In this document: piece after piece, positions 48,901 through 62,700 of the stretch
Layout of the letters: every line of letters begins with the position of its first letter
How positions within the stretch are numbered: the stretch's first letter is position 1
Source: Sipunculus nudus
Taxonomy: Eukaryota > Annelida > Sipuncula > Golfingiida > Sipunculidae
NCBI GenBank assembly: GCA_026874595.1
Contig: CM049308.1
Coordinates: 11,993,501 to 12,057,500 of the forward strand
Length of the DNA: 64,000 nucleotides
Direction of reading: 5' to 3'
Notes under the pieces: model-generated
What the model was told of the DNA's origin: nothing
Database searches by the model: none
Seen by the model: the letters and a program-made list of their open reading frames with translations, nothing else
Position numbers and translations under genes: made by a program

Positions 48901-51900
48901 TCTATATATAAATACCCCTAATTACCAAATCTCCATGTGTATTCCATGTAATCACTTTCCACTTCTCCTATTGGCTAATGTGCAAAATGTCACTCAATGC
49001 ATGAATAAATTAGAAGTTCCACAAAATATGAGAAACCCAGGCCTCCACCACCTTCAGCCTTTGGTGTACTGATTTTGCCTTGAAATTAACAATCTTGCCT
49101 GTCTAAATTTGACTTAAAGCAAATTCTGACTTCCATGAATGGAAGATAAATAACAGGTCAAGGGCCCAAATTAATCCTTACACTCTTACATAAATACTGT
49201 CCCTGTATTATCCATAATCATTATAAACCACATTTTAAACATATTCAAATAAAGACAACTTACAACAAACTTGTGACAGTCTACCAGTTTGTACAAAACT
49301 AGACTGATTGTCTTCAGTCATCAGTATCATGTAAATACACTTGGCCCATTTTGAATGTATTTTAAAAATATTATCAGACTTAAATGAAAAAAACAGTTCA
49401 AATATTGATTTTTACCCACAAATGTTTGTTTACAAACAAAAAGTGTAGTTGTATTTGGCAAAAAAAGCAAGGGAGATAATCAAAGGCATAGTCCTTTAGC
49501 TTGTTTTGGTACTCCCAGACACATATCTGAATTTGATATAAAAATGATACGTTAATGGTTGCATATGATAAAGCTATTGTGTATTTTGGGTAAATTTTTG
49601 TGCTTGAGAATTAAAAATACCTATAATAGGTTTTGGTTTTGTCTTAATTATAAAGAGCTTGTCTTCATTTTTTCTGCCAGAGTTAAGATTTCAACATGAG
49701 GAATGGCATTATTGAATTAAGTGTTAGTTATAACATCTAGTGTTGGATAAGTATGTATCTTAACCTTTATCAATTTCATTCTTATCTCTGCTAGGCCAAA
49801 ATGTTGGAAGAAATGGATCAAGAATTTGGTATATCAGACTTGGTTGAAGAAGAATTTGGAACCAAAAAGGCCAAGGTAAGTGAACCAGTGGCAGTATTAT
49901 GAAACACATACTAGCTTTGGCAATGTATTACTGAGCTGAAATATCTATCAGTGTTATTATAATGACATAATCACTGAAATAAGTACCCAAGTCTTTATAA
50001 TCCAAAACTGTTGTATATTCAAGTCCAGTATCAAGTGTCCAGTATTTGTGAAAGCTATAAATGTAAAGAGTTATTTGTGAAGTTATCCATTTGTTAAGGA
50101 TATTAGATTTTGAAGTTGATGATATAAATTTGTATTTTTGAAGATTTGCTTACACTTGCTTGCCTTTGTACCTAGGACCCTGCTTTAGCATAAATAGTTA
50201 ATAATACACACATGGGTCATACTAAGATATAAATGCTCAAATCCCCTAATCTTTTCTTGATTTTCTCCTTTGAAATGTTCTGCATGATTGTTGATAATGA
50301 GAAAAAATCACTTCTGATCGTTACTGTCAAGTGCTCATTTCCTAGATTTCATCCCTAATTAACTAAGTATTTCTTGCACTTTAATAGAAACATGAAAAAA
50401 TAATGTGTGAAAATATTATAAATGTAACAATGCATAAAAAGCCAGTGCATTTAATCACAACCCCTTTATTAATTGTAATAGATTCTTAACCTCTGATTTT
50501 GTTAATTTTATTTGTTTATTTTTTACACATACCTCTTGTAGCTGTCAAATTTGCCATTTCAGTGGTTCTTAAATAAAACATGGAGAAATGCATTCTTTTT
50601 CTACCTGCTTGCATTAATTAGCACCCATGGAGGTAAAATGATTGCCTTTATAATTGAATGGAGAATTCACAGGTGTATAACATCATATATTCTGAGCTGA
50701 TCACCTTAGTATTTTCATCAGAATAATAAGCAGTCGAGGTAGCTGCTCCAGCTGCAAAGTTAAAAGTTCACATACAAATTTACATGGTAAACCATAAGCT
50801 GGCTTGACTTGTGTTATACAGGAGTACACGTCCAGAGACCTGAGGGGACTGAAGGTGGAGCACAGTCAGGAGAGCTTCAAGGAGGGTCAGACGGTCATCC
50901 TCACCCTACAGGATAAAGGTCAGTATGTCTGCTCACATTCACTATCAAATTAGTGTTCTTCTTTTCTCTGAAGTTAAAGGTGATTATTTTACTAAGACTT
51001 TATTGTAAGAATGTTGCTTGGATTTTTCATATTTATTTTATTCTTTTTTGCCAGTATTGTAAAAAAAAATATCCATTATAATTACAAGTGCTCAGTGGAG
51101 GTGACACAATCCACAATATTAAGGGTTCATTTATACGATATGCAATAGATACAAAATTCATAAAAGACTGTACTGGTTACATATTAAATTAGTGAGATGA
51201 TTAAGAACAGTGTACTATTAAAATAAAGTTGCATAATGGGTGTTCAATAGACCCCTCTAATACAGACACTTCTCATCCTGAAACAAAAACACAGGTCTCC
51301 CCAGTATCTTACTCTCATTAAATACAAGGTTGAATTTTGCTCCCTCTGTGTTCTGCTTCATCGACCTCTGATGATATTAAGTCAGCTTACCGGCCCAGCA
51401 ACAGGTGTGCATAGGGCAAAGTCAGGCAGGCCTGATACCCGGCACAGAGCCTTGTGTATGAGGTTTGCTGGGCTAGTGAGCTGTCACTCAAAAGGAAATG
51501 TAACAACATTGGCTCTGTGCACTTCTCATTTGGCTGGTATCTGTTTTGCTGGCAACAGATACATGGCAACAATAAAATAGTTGTAATGTCATTAGAGGTC
51601 GATGAAGTGGGAATGTAGAGGGATCAAAATTCAACCTATTATTTAATGAGAGTACCCGGTATCCATACTAATAATTAAGATGGTTCAGCTGTATATTTAT
51701 GATTATTATTTAGAAAATGGTTTCCTTCATAATCACAGTTAGATTAGAATAGATCTTATGACAGTGTAATGATTTTTTAACTGTGACAGTGATGATTAAC
51801 GCATGGTGTGAACTCTGAACAGGTGTGTTGGATGAAGAGGAGGGTGACACTCTGATAAATGTAAACATGGTGGACGATGCCAAAGCTGCTAAAAACATTG

Positions 51901-53706
51901 AGAACAAGAAAAAGAAGCCAGACTACAAACCGTATGACGAACCAGAGTATGATGAATATGGCATGGTGAGTCAGCAAGGAATTTGTTAAAAATGTGAAAC
52001 TCAGCATAAATGTACCTGGATTACAAATAGATAGAACATTGATATTTCTTTTAACTATTAGTCACAAGTTTTCAGGTTACAAGACATTGTTACTCTGTTA
52101 TTAAGGATAGGTATTGCTTTCCCTCTTTTAAGACAGTGATGTTATATTCACAGACCGTTGCTTTTGTTCATTGAAATTTGTATTTGATTGAAGACCTATA
52201 TAGTGCACACACCCAATACATATAACACAATTTCATATAAATAAATATAACATCACATCAAAACTTTTTAAGTACATTGGTATTTGTTTGAATTATAATT
52301 GTGAGAATTAAGCATTCCTTTTGCTGTAAATTATGCAATGAATACACCATTATGGAATCAATGCATATTTATTATTTATTATGTGATATAGTGATAACCT
52401 TTTTTATTCAATGATTTTCTGCATACTTTGACCATTTCCTAGTTTATCTTGTATCAGTAAAGCAGTTTAACTACTCGGTCAAAATTATATTTTCCTTTTT
52501 TCAACATCATAATAAAATTCCCATTTGTTTTTATTATTCATTATTTTTCCACTCTGTTATATCTGCACAATCACACATGCTGATAACTTAAGTCACCAGG
52601 ATGAGATGTTACACTTGTAGCTGAAGTCAACAGAAGTCCTTGACAAGTATGATGAGGAGATATATGGTCAGAAGAAGGAGTACATCGAGCTGGGATCTGG
52701 AGGCAAATACAATGCTGAGCACGAGCGGAGGATGCAGGACATCAAGAGAGAGATACGGCAGCAAGGAGTGAGTCCCCACTATCACTGTAGCCAACTTTAT
52801 CTGCTTTTACAGCAACACTCCATCTTTTATTAAGCCTCCTCCTCCCCTTATCTGGGTTTATTATTATTCTACATCCATATTTGAGTAACAGTTTTTGTGG
52901 GTGAACCTACTTACATCCCCCTGAGTGCAAAAAAAAATAAATTTAAAAAAATTGTTTTTCTTGAGCCTTTTTCTATTTGCGATTGATTATTCTCCAACAT
53001 GGCTGATTTTGAGAAGTTGACATTTGGGCACAGTATTAGTCCTAGGTCACAGATTTACATCTGACGTTTACGTCTGTATTAAAACTTATTAAAACACTTT
53101 GAAATGATAAACCTTGTGTGGAGGAGGTAGGATAATTTGTTTATGACATTCTGTTTAAAATTGGTCTGATATAGCTGAAAGCAGGACTGCTAGTTTTGTG
53201 GAAATTTCCACATTATTGTTCCATATTGATTATTTTACTGTGTGTGATATTAGCTCATATTATTTCGCATAAAGATGCTTAGATTTTGTAGCATGGCATT
53301 ACAAATACGTTTCTTTAATACCATCGTAAATCCTTGGAAAAAATTTCATTTTCATTTAATTATTTGAAAATTTCCTAGAAAATTTGATCATATACTTTGA
53401 AGTTGATAGAAAAAACAACACAGAAATTTGATAAGAAATTTTAAAATTTAAAGTCTATATAGCAACATATCTGTTTAGAGAGCCTGATGTGTTAATATTT
53501 TATTTTTCTTTTTTTTCAGCAAACCCTGGAGCTGCCTGCACCAGTCCTAGCAAATGAATTTTACTCAAATGAAGAAATGGTAAGTCTTGGAATTGATTCA
53601 TTGAAATTCAACACGAGGTTAATCTTGTGAGTCAGTAAATTATGATAGACTTTTTGTAATTTTGTTATCAGTCCAGATACATTTTATCAGTCAATGCTTG
53701 CATTTA

Positions 53707-53754
<48 letters not shown>

Positions 53755-56700
53755 ATACATTAATGATGTCATGGACCTTTTCGTAGAACTACAGTGCCTG
53801 TTTACATGTACCTTCTTTGTAAAAAAAAGAAGATATTTTATTACCTTAATGCTAACATTGTATTCTAGTACAGTTTTAAATAACCCTGGTTTCCACATGG
53901 GTGAGAGCTTAGTCCGTTTATTGTATTCCATCGATTTTATTACCTGTCAGGGTTCATGGTTGGATATGCTTTCTTGTTATGCTTATGTTCCACAGAAAAT
54001 GAATGAGGCTTACATGTACATATATTCTTATCCAACCCAGGTTTAATATAATATTATTTGATAATTAAAATATTGCTATGCTGTGATGTTATATTTCAAG
54101 CCCAATTTACTTTGCTGTGATGTTATATTTCAGGCCAGGTTTACTATGCTGTGATGTTATATTTCAGGCCAGGTTTACTTTGCTGTGATGTTATATTTCA
54201 GGCCAGGTTTACTTTGCTGTGATGTCATATTTCAGGCCAGGTTTACTATGCTGTGATGTTATATTTCAGGCCAGGTTTACCTCGCTGTGATGTTATATTT
54301 CAGGCCAGGTTTACTATGCTGTGATGTTATATTTCAGGCCAGGTTTACTATTCTGTGATGTTATATTTCAGGCCAGGTTTACCTTGCTGTGATGTTATAT
54401 TTCAGGCCAGGTTTACTATGCTGTGATGTTATATTTCAGGCCAGGTTTACCTTGCTGTGATGTTATATTTCAGGCCAGGTTTACCTTGCTGTGATGTTAT
54501 ATTTCAGGCCAGGTTTACTATGCTGTGATGTTATATTTCAGGCCAGGTTTACTATGCTGTGATGTTATATTTTAGGCCAGGTTTACCTTGCTGAGATGTT
54601 ATATTTCAGGCCAGGTTTACCTTGCTGTGATGTTATATTTCAGGCCAGGTTTACTATGCTGTGATGTTATATTTCAGGCCAGGTTTACCTTGCTGTGATG
54701 TTGTATTTCAGGCCAGGTTTACCTTGCTGTGATGTTATATTTCAGGCCAGGTTAACTTTGCTGTGATGTTATATTTCAGGCCAGGTTTACTATGCTATGA
54801 TGTTATATTTCAGGCCAGTACCTTTAAGAAAGTAAAGAAGAAGGTTCGCAAGATCAGGAAGAAACCTAAAGTTGTGAAAGCAGAAGATTTAATACCACTG
54901 AAGAGCAGTGGTGACGGCGGTGGTCAGGACTGGGGAACGCGAGGAGTCTACACCAGCAGTGGAGGGCAGGACTGGGACCTTGAAATGGCTAAAATGACGT
55001 AAGTAAAACCCAAGATTTCAGAATGATTATAATAATAATAATATTAATAATAATAATAATTTCCATTGAGACCACTAAATTGCTGAAATAACAAACATAG
55101 GCATTGAAAACACAGTGACTTAAATCATGTAAGTAGGTACTTTGACCTCCAATTGGCTAAAATGATTCAATCTTTGTAGTTGGACCAGAAAATGGCAAAA
55201 ATAACCTAGTAGGTACTGCTATCCCATGCATGGCTAGAATTACATGCAACTAGATATAGGGACTGAAATTATGTAAGTAGACACTTTGACCTCCAGCTGG
55301 CAGTTGGACCTAAAAAATGGCTAAAATAAATATCCAAGTAAGCACGGGGACCTTGAAATGGCTGAAGTGACATGAATAGATTCTGAGGGCCATCCAGGAA
55401 AAGTCTTTTATAATTAAAATGAATTGCACTTGTATGTCCATAGCTTGTGTACCTATGTGCTACACTAATGACAGATATTTGTATATCCTGTACACAACAG
55501 ATAAGGGTAACAGTTTTTCAGTCATTTAAGGCATTGCTACTAATCCATTTTTGGAAAATTTTCAAAAAGGACAAATTTCAAATATTTGTTACTTGTGTTG
55601 TCAGGTGATGTAACAAATTAAATAAAATGGTTGTTACAGAACTCCACTTGAGGAAGAGGCCCAAAACGAGGCTTTGCCAGAAGACGTGCAGGTGAAGCAG
55701 GAACCAGTGGAAACCCCAGCAGTGGACATCCCAGGGCTGGACATCACAGAGAAGACCAAGATGGAGGTAGATGAGGCAGAAGGTAGGTGCATTGATGTTG
55801 ATAAACAGTAGCAAGACTCTTGTTAACAGCATGTCCAAGTACTGAAAGCTCCATACCTTGACTTAATTACCTGTGCCTCCATATAAGACTTAATTAACTG
55901 TTCCAGCAAAGTTTCATGGAGGTTAATTATCAAGTCTGTCTGAGGTTTGTCAAGGCAGTGATATGTAGTGCTTCCTGCCAGGCTGTCATCCTTTTGTCCT
56001 GTTGGTATAATGGATGGTCATAGAACCATAAATTAGTTATGTAATTTAACTACAGGTAGCAGTATCTGTGCTAGAGCACCTGAGTGCATGCAGACCCTCT
56101 GCGTGATTTCAAGCATTTGTACACATAAACGCTGACAGACACTTTGAAATATGGTGCTTATAAAATAATATGCACAGATATGCCAGCATGGAAGTAACTT
56201 AGGTAGACTTTACCGTTCAGTGCATCTAGTTCTGAAGCTTTAACTTCTAGCTCATTCATTTTGCCTCCACCAATTATTAACTGGTGTATTTTTATAGATG
56301 AAGAGGAGGACCTGGGTCCAGTGGTAGATCTCAACAATGTGGATGTTGAAGAAGACGACGCAGGACTCGAGCTCCAGTCGTTTCTCACAGAGCGCATTAA
56401 AACCCAACAAAAGAAACAGTTACTTGCACCTGAAAATGTTGCTGTTAGCGTAGCACCTGACAGTGACGAAAACATGGAGGAAGACAAGGAGAAAGCTGGG
56501 GCATCCATAGCGTTTAACGCCACCTCAGAGTTCTGCCGCTCACTGGGGGATATTCCTACCTATGGGATGGCGGGTAACAGAGACGAAGAAAAGGAGGATA
56601 TGATGGTTTGTGATTTTCTGATCTAACAATATGTTTTGTATATCTCCTTGTGATACATTCTTCATGATTCAGTACAAATCACAAAACTCACTCATTACAT

Positions 56701-59700
56701 GATGTGATTTGATACATGTATGGTACTTACGGTTCAGGTACTAAACCTGTGTTATACCCTGTTCATAAAAAGATAACCCAAAAATAAACTATAAACCATA
56801 AACTAATTTCATTGTGTTCCTTACAGTTACTCATGCGCTATTGAAAGATTAATTATGCTTCAAATGATTCCTATATTAATTTTATAATTAATTTGCAAAT
56901 AGCCAGTCAGTTTAGGGTTCAAATTGTTCCTGAACCAGACCTCCTACCTTGGATTTATTATATGGCAATAAGACACTAATATAAACTATCAGAATGTCTT
57001 TTCATTCAAATGATGAAATGTCATCACTGTATCAAAATACGGATTTCTTAAGATACAGCACAATATTTGATTTGATGCCATGGTGTATTTGTGCACTGGT
57101 GTATTGTTTTTGCCTTTGTGATTTGATTAATTTATAACTTAATGTATCAACTGGTATATTGTTTTAATGATATTTAGCATTAAAAGGATCGGTCCTCATG
57201 AGAAATGATGTGTTTGATGGACTTCCCATCGCCATATCGTACTTTACAGTGTCAATATCCAGATAATATTTCACTAAGTTTTTTAGCAGCCATATGAAAC
57301 AGTAGACCTTTAAAAGCATTTCATCATAGAACTGAATTAGGTGTCCTGTTAATGGCACTTATGTTAGCAGAACATGGATTACAGGGATTATATTACGCCT
57401 TTCCAGTATTGAATGATGTATTTGATCAGTCTTTCCTGCTGTGACATGGTAAAATTTGCAGACTTCTCCTAACTTCATAACATAATTTCCTTTACAGGAC
57501 TTGGAGAAAGAGCTTCTTGAAGAGAGGAAGAAGAAATTACTGGAGGAGGAGGCTCGGGCGGGATGGACAGAGGTTGAGATTGATACTAAACCTGTGGATA
57601 TCAAGGTCAGTCTTAATTATTTGTGTGACTAAACATACCCACTCAAATTGGATTATTATCTTTGATATAAGGTACACATAGACTCTGGAGCCTACTTAGC
57701 CGCACAATTGTGGCTGGTTTGAAAAAAACTTGGCTGGCTTTAGTATTCAGCCAACTTTTATGACTTGACTTTGGAAAAGTTGTCTGGTTTGTGATATTTT
57801 GGCAGTGTTACATACTGTATTAGCCCCCGCTTCCTTGGAAGGAACAGGGGACATCAATTTGGGTTTGTCTGTCTGTCTCTCCATTCATCTATCAGGTTTT
57901 TTGTTTCTGTGCAATACTTTCCTAATTTTTATTCAATATTATTCATATTTGGGTCAGTGATTGCTCTCATGCTTACCTTGGTTCGGATTGGTTTTGGAGT
58001 GTCTGTCTCACATGATTATAATGCAATATGATATTTCATTTTTTATATGATGAATCAGCACATTTAGTTTCACTAATCACCAACAGGTGTCGCTAGCAGA
58101 GGACATAAAATACTTAAATCTTTTTGCAGTAACTGCCAGGTGCTGCCATCTTTTGAGCGTGGTAAAAACTATTTGTACGTACCACAGACTTTAAAATCAT
58201 CCTGGTTTTGAAGGCGAAAGCTTGGGAATTTCTTGAATTTGCCTGTTTAAGTATAATCTATTTTTATATATAAATACTATTATAAGATATTTGTAAGTAT
58301 TTTCATATTTATTTTAATATAAATTATCAATCATGTCTGTATCTGGTCCTGTCTATGACAGGATGTAATATGGTATACCCAGTGCCTGCCATCCGTCTGT
58401 CCGTTAACTTTTAGTGTTGCTTTGATAACTTACCAGGGCTTTGATCAATTTTCTCGAAACTCACCATAACCACTTACTAATAAATTATCTCACCCAATTT
58501 GATTATAGGCAAAATCCTTGCATTTTTATGAGGTCCGAAATCACGAGGCTACTCTGTGGTTTGCTGCAATAACTTATCAGGAATATGATGGATTTCACAA
58601 AATTTAAAAGAAATATTAACCAATATAATATCTCACCCGAGTTCAATTCCAGACAAAATCCATGCATATTTAATGAGGTTAGAGACTCAGAGGTCACCAG
58701 ACTTTGGTGGCACAATAATGACTGAACAAAATTCTTATGGATATTCATTAAACTCATTATGGATATATACAATACAGTTTCTCATCTGAATTTAATTCTT
58801 TGCAGAATTCACGCATATTTAATGAGGTCACAAGACAAGATGGGCATATTATGCATCTTTGTGGTGTTCTTGTAACATGATGATATGCTTATCTGGATAG
58901 TGTCTTTGGCTAACTTACTTTTACATTGCCTACATAAGCCTTTTTAGAGTTTTATCTATTTGAGAACCACATTTTCACTCAAGTCACTTTAGCTCATTGA
59001 AAAAAACAGCATTGACTGCATGTTAAATTAGTTCAGCTTGGCTTGACTTGTGTTGAGGCCAGATGGAGGCAGGCCCTCTGCTAATAGTAAAATGAACACT
59101 TTACATATTTAACATTAATATAAAATTCTCTCAAATTGTGTCATCAGTCCTGTATTCACTGTATAATTAAGTATTAATTTAATGTGTTTCTGCAACTGTT
59201 ACCTCAATAAGTCACCACAAGCAGTGAACATCCTCATGTATATGTTATCTTTTTCTTTTTAATTTCCAGGAAGACAAGTTGCGGGCCTTGGATGATGAAC
59301 CTGTTGTAAATCAGGGTATAGGAGCTGCCCTGTTGTTAGCCCACAAGAAAGGTGAGTGATCTTTCAAGTACCTCATCTTGCCTGCAGAGGGCAGGACTGC
59401 ATGTCTTATGCCTGTGCCATTCCAAACTTCAATAGCAGGAGATGATGTATGCTTTATGTTTAGAACTGCTGTTCATATGACAATACACAGAGAGATGAAA
59501 TAACCATATATGAAGACCAAAACTTTAATTTAGACACTTTTTACTATGAAATTAAATATCTGATAATTGGATTGGGTGTTCAATGTAAAACTTCAGAGAG
59601 CATAGAAATCTGTTTCATCCAATCTCAAGTGGAGATGACTAAGTTAATGCATGCTTTACAACATTGGGATTTATATCTGAGTTGATTTATCAGTTAATCT

Positions 59701-62700
59701 GATTCTTTTGGACTACTTTGAGATATATGTCCCATAATAAAAAATGTTAACAGAACATGATATAGGGAAATTAGAATAACCAAGGCCACTTCCTATTAGT
59801 GATGTGCCAATTAATTGATTTTATCAATGATTAGTCATTTTCTTTCATTCCTTAGTCCTGTTCTCACTGAAACATGTATATATGTAAGTAATCCACTTAC
59901 TGTATGGCATAACATAATGTAGTAGGTAACTGATGCTTGATATTTTTGTAGGTTACCTGGAGAAAGAATTCAAGAAAAGTGTTAAAGCTCCAAAACATGT
60001 GAATTTAGAAGCCAAGTCATATACCATTGAAGACAAGAGATATGAGTAAGTTTTGTTCCATAATGGTGGGAAGTGTGAAGCAGAATCTTTCAGTATTTTA
60101 CCTCAATCAGCTGTAGTTAATATGTTATCAACCGGCTTGCTCTGTATTGCCTTTGTATTGACCTACGGGTGGCATATCAGCCCGAGGCCCAAAGGCCAGT
60201 ATCATGGCAATATCCAGCAAGCTGGTTCATGGTTTCTAATAAACAACCATGCATGTTATCAACACAACCAACCATGTACAGTCTCTCTATTTTCACTAAG
60301 TTCTCAAGTAAAACACTTCAGTAGTGCACAGGAGCGGCACCTTCGACATACAACTGTTCTCATTTTCATTCCTGGGCAGTCCATCACAGAACATCATCAC
60401 CCCGGATTATGCCTGTAGAATAAATTTTTGGTGGTGAGTCACTGAGCAAAGTGATGTCTTATGAATCGTGATGCTTGTCGATTTCAGTCCTGGGGTGTTG
60501 CTTCACTGAGTACTCTGATGCTTGGCTGATATGAGCCCACTGTATTAAATTAGTGTTTAAGCCGTATCACCAACAGCATTTATATGAACTTTGAATGACC
60601 TTTGTATCTTGTATTCCGGGGCCTCTGTATCTGTGAGAACAAGAGTGGACAGTTAATAATTATGATTACAATACTGTGTATAGTATGCATAAATATGAAT
60701 ATTTTAATAAATTGTTTCATTACTTCCAACTGTGGCACAATCAATTAGCTTGATAGCTTGAATTTTGGTTGGGTTATAAGGTTATGGAAAAGTAATTGAA
60801 TTTAAGATCAATAATTCAAGGAATCATTATTTTGTAAAGTGTATGTGCCCTGGTCTGGACAGTTATTCTAGCCCCCATTTTATAACTTCAAAAATTTTGG
60901 GGTGTAACATGGTCTTGAACATGGCTTTGGAGCTGGAGGGTCAGACCGTGAATACAGACAGAGCCACATGGAACTAGATAGTAGACAGAGAGTGGATTCT
61001 ACTGCCAAAACCAAGAGCAGCAGCCAGATACAAATAAATATTTTATGGAACTGCTCCATTATGAAACATCTTATTCCTTAGCCCACAGCTCAGCCCTCTG
61101 CAAAATTTCATCCACATTTGTCTAGAACTTTCATAGATATAATGTACACAAACAGACCAACAGGTGTGATCACATAACCTCTTGAAGGTAAATTTATTGT
61201 ATTTTTTACAGTATCTCTGAATTCCTTTCCACACCTGTTACCTCCGTTTGAAGATTCCTTGCCCTATGGAAACACAAAATTGTTCAAGCAAGAAAATAAA
61301 ATGATTTATAATTACAATTTCAACTTCATTCAGTACAGTGTGAAATACAGGCAGTGATTGTACCATTAAAAATGGAAAATTCAAAAGATGGGTATTTGAT
61401 ACATGATGTTTTAAGGCACTTATTTTTAGCAGCCAGTTAACCGCTAATTTCTAGGTTTTATTTTGTCTCGTATATCAGCTTATCCCAACAATTTTAATGT
61501 CCCAGGAGAAAGGTGAAAAGGTTTGGATGAAAAGAGTTTACTGTGCCTTGTTTTTTAGGCATGATTACTGTCACATTGACTTGCTAAGATAAATGATGTT
61601 TTCATGGTACATTATGTATTGTATCAGATGAACTGGGCCATTTAAGTGTTCAGATTATCAAGGTAATACTGTATATTATTTTTCTCAGTGACCTTGATGA
61701 GAAGTACAGGAAGAGGGACAGGTACATTGGGGGTGTTACCATGGACTTTAAGGAACTGGATAAATACAAACCAGATGTCAAGTTAGAGTACATCGACGAT
61801 TCAGGGAGGATGCTGAACGCTAAGGAAGCTTTCAGGCAGCTCTCTCACAGGTTCCACGGGAAGGGCTCTGGCAAAAAGAAAACCGAGAAAAGACAGAAAA
61901 AGCTGGAGGAAGAACAGGTGAGGTTTAAATCCAGTGTGCAGCTTTTTCAGAGATGGATTTCTACAGAGTTAAATAAAAATGATTTTAACTTCATTTCATA
62001 TTTCTCATTTTTCAACACGTCTATAATAGGACTTATACCAACGGTCCATTGGTCCATCTGTCCATCTGTCCGTTAACTTTCACTGCAGTGTTGCTGTGAT
62101 AACTTACCGAGCATTGATTGATTTTCACTTAACTCACCATACTTACCAGTAGATTATCTCACCGGAGTTTGCTTATGGGAAAATCCATGCTTATTTAATG
62201 AGGTCAGAGCTCAAAAGGCTACTTTATGGTGTCACCTTGATAATTTACCAGGAATATGATGGATTTTGACCAAACTCAACAGAAGTATACTTACTTAAGT
62301 TTGATTTCCAGCAAAATCTATTTATATTTGATGAGGTCAGAGGTCACCAGACTGTGGTGGCACCATTCTGACTACCAAAACTCATTTGGATTTTCATGAA
62401 ACTCATAACAAAAATTAACCAATAGAGAATCTCGTCTGAATTACATTCTCAACAAAATTCACATATATTTAATAAGGTCAGAGGCCACAAGATAAGTGAC
62501 ATGTGTATTATGCACCATTTGGTATTTTGCGGTGCTCTTGTTTAACACAGAGTCTTTACTGACTTTTATTGAGGTAGCAAGTCTTTAAAGAAAGTAAAAT
62601 ACAAATTCTGTTATATGTTCAAAAACATTATAAAATGGCAGCCATGCTGAATGCAGAGAACTAAGCACCAGGGGCCTGTTGCAATAACATTTTACTGGAC

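Noticed and set aside
54080-54813. Regular 34-bp repeats resembling a CRISPR array
   Set aside because: Units are contiguous with no unique spacers, in an intron of a eukaryotic gene.
54763-54813. Alternative start for a protein at 54763 upstream of exon 11
   Set aside because: The extra residues are array sequence; exon 11 is entered by splicing at 54814.
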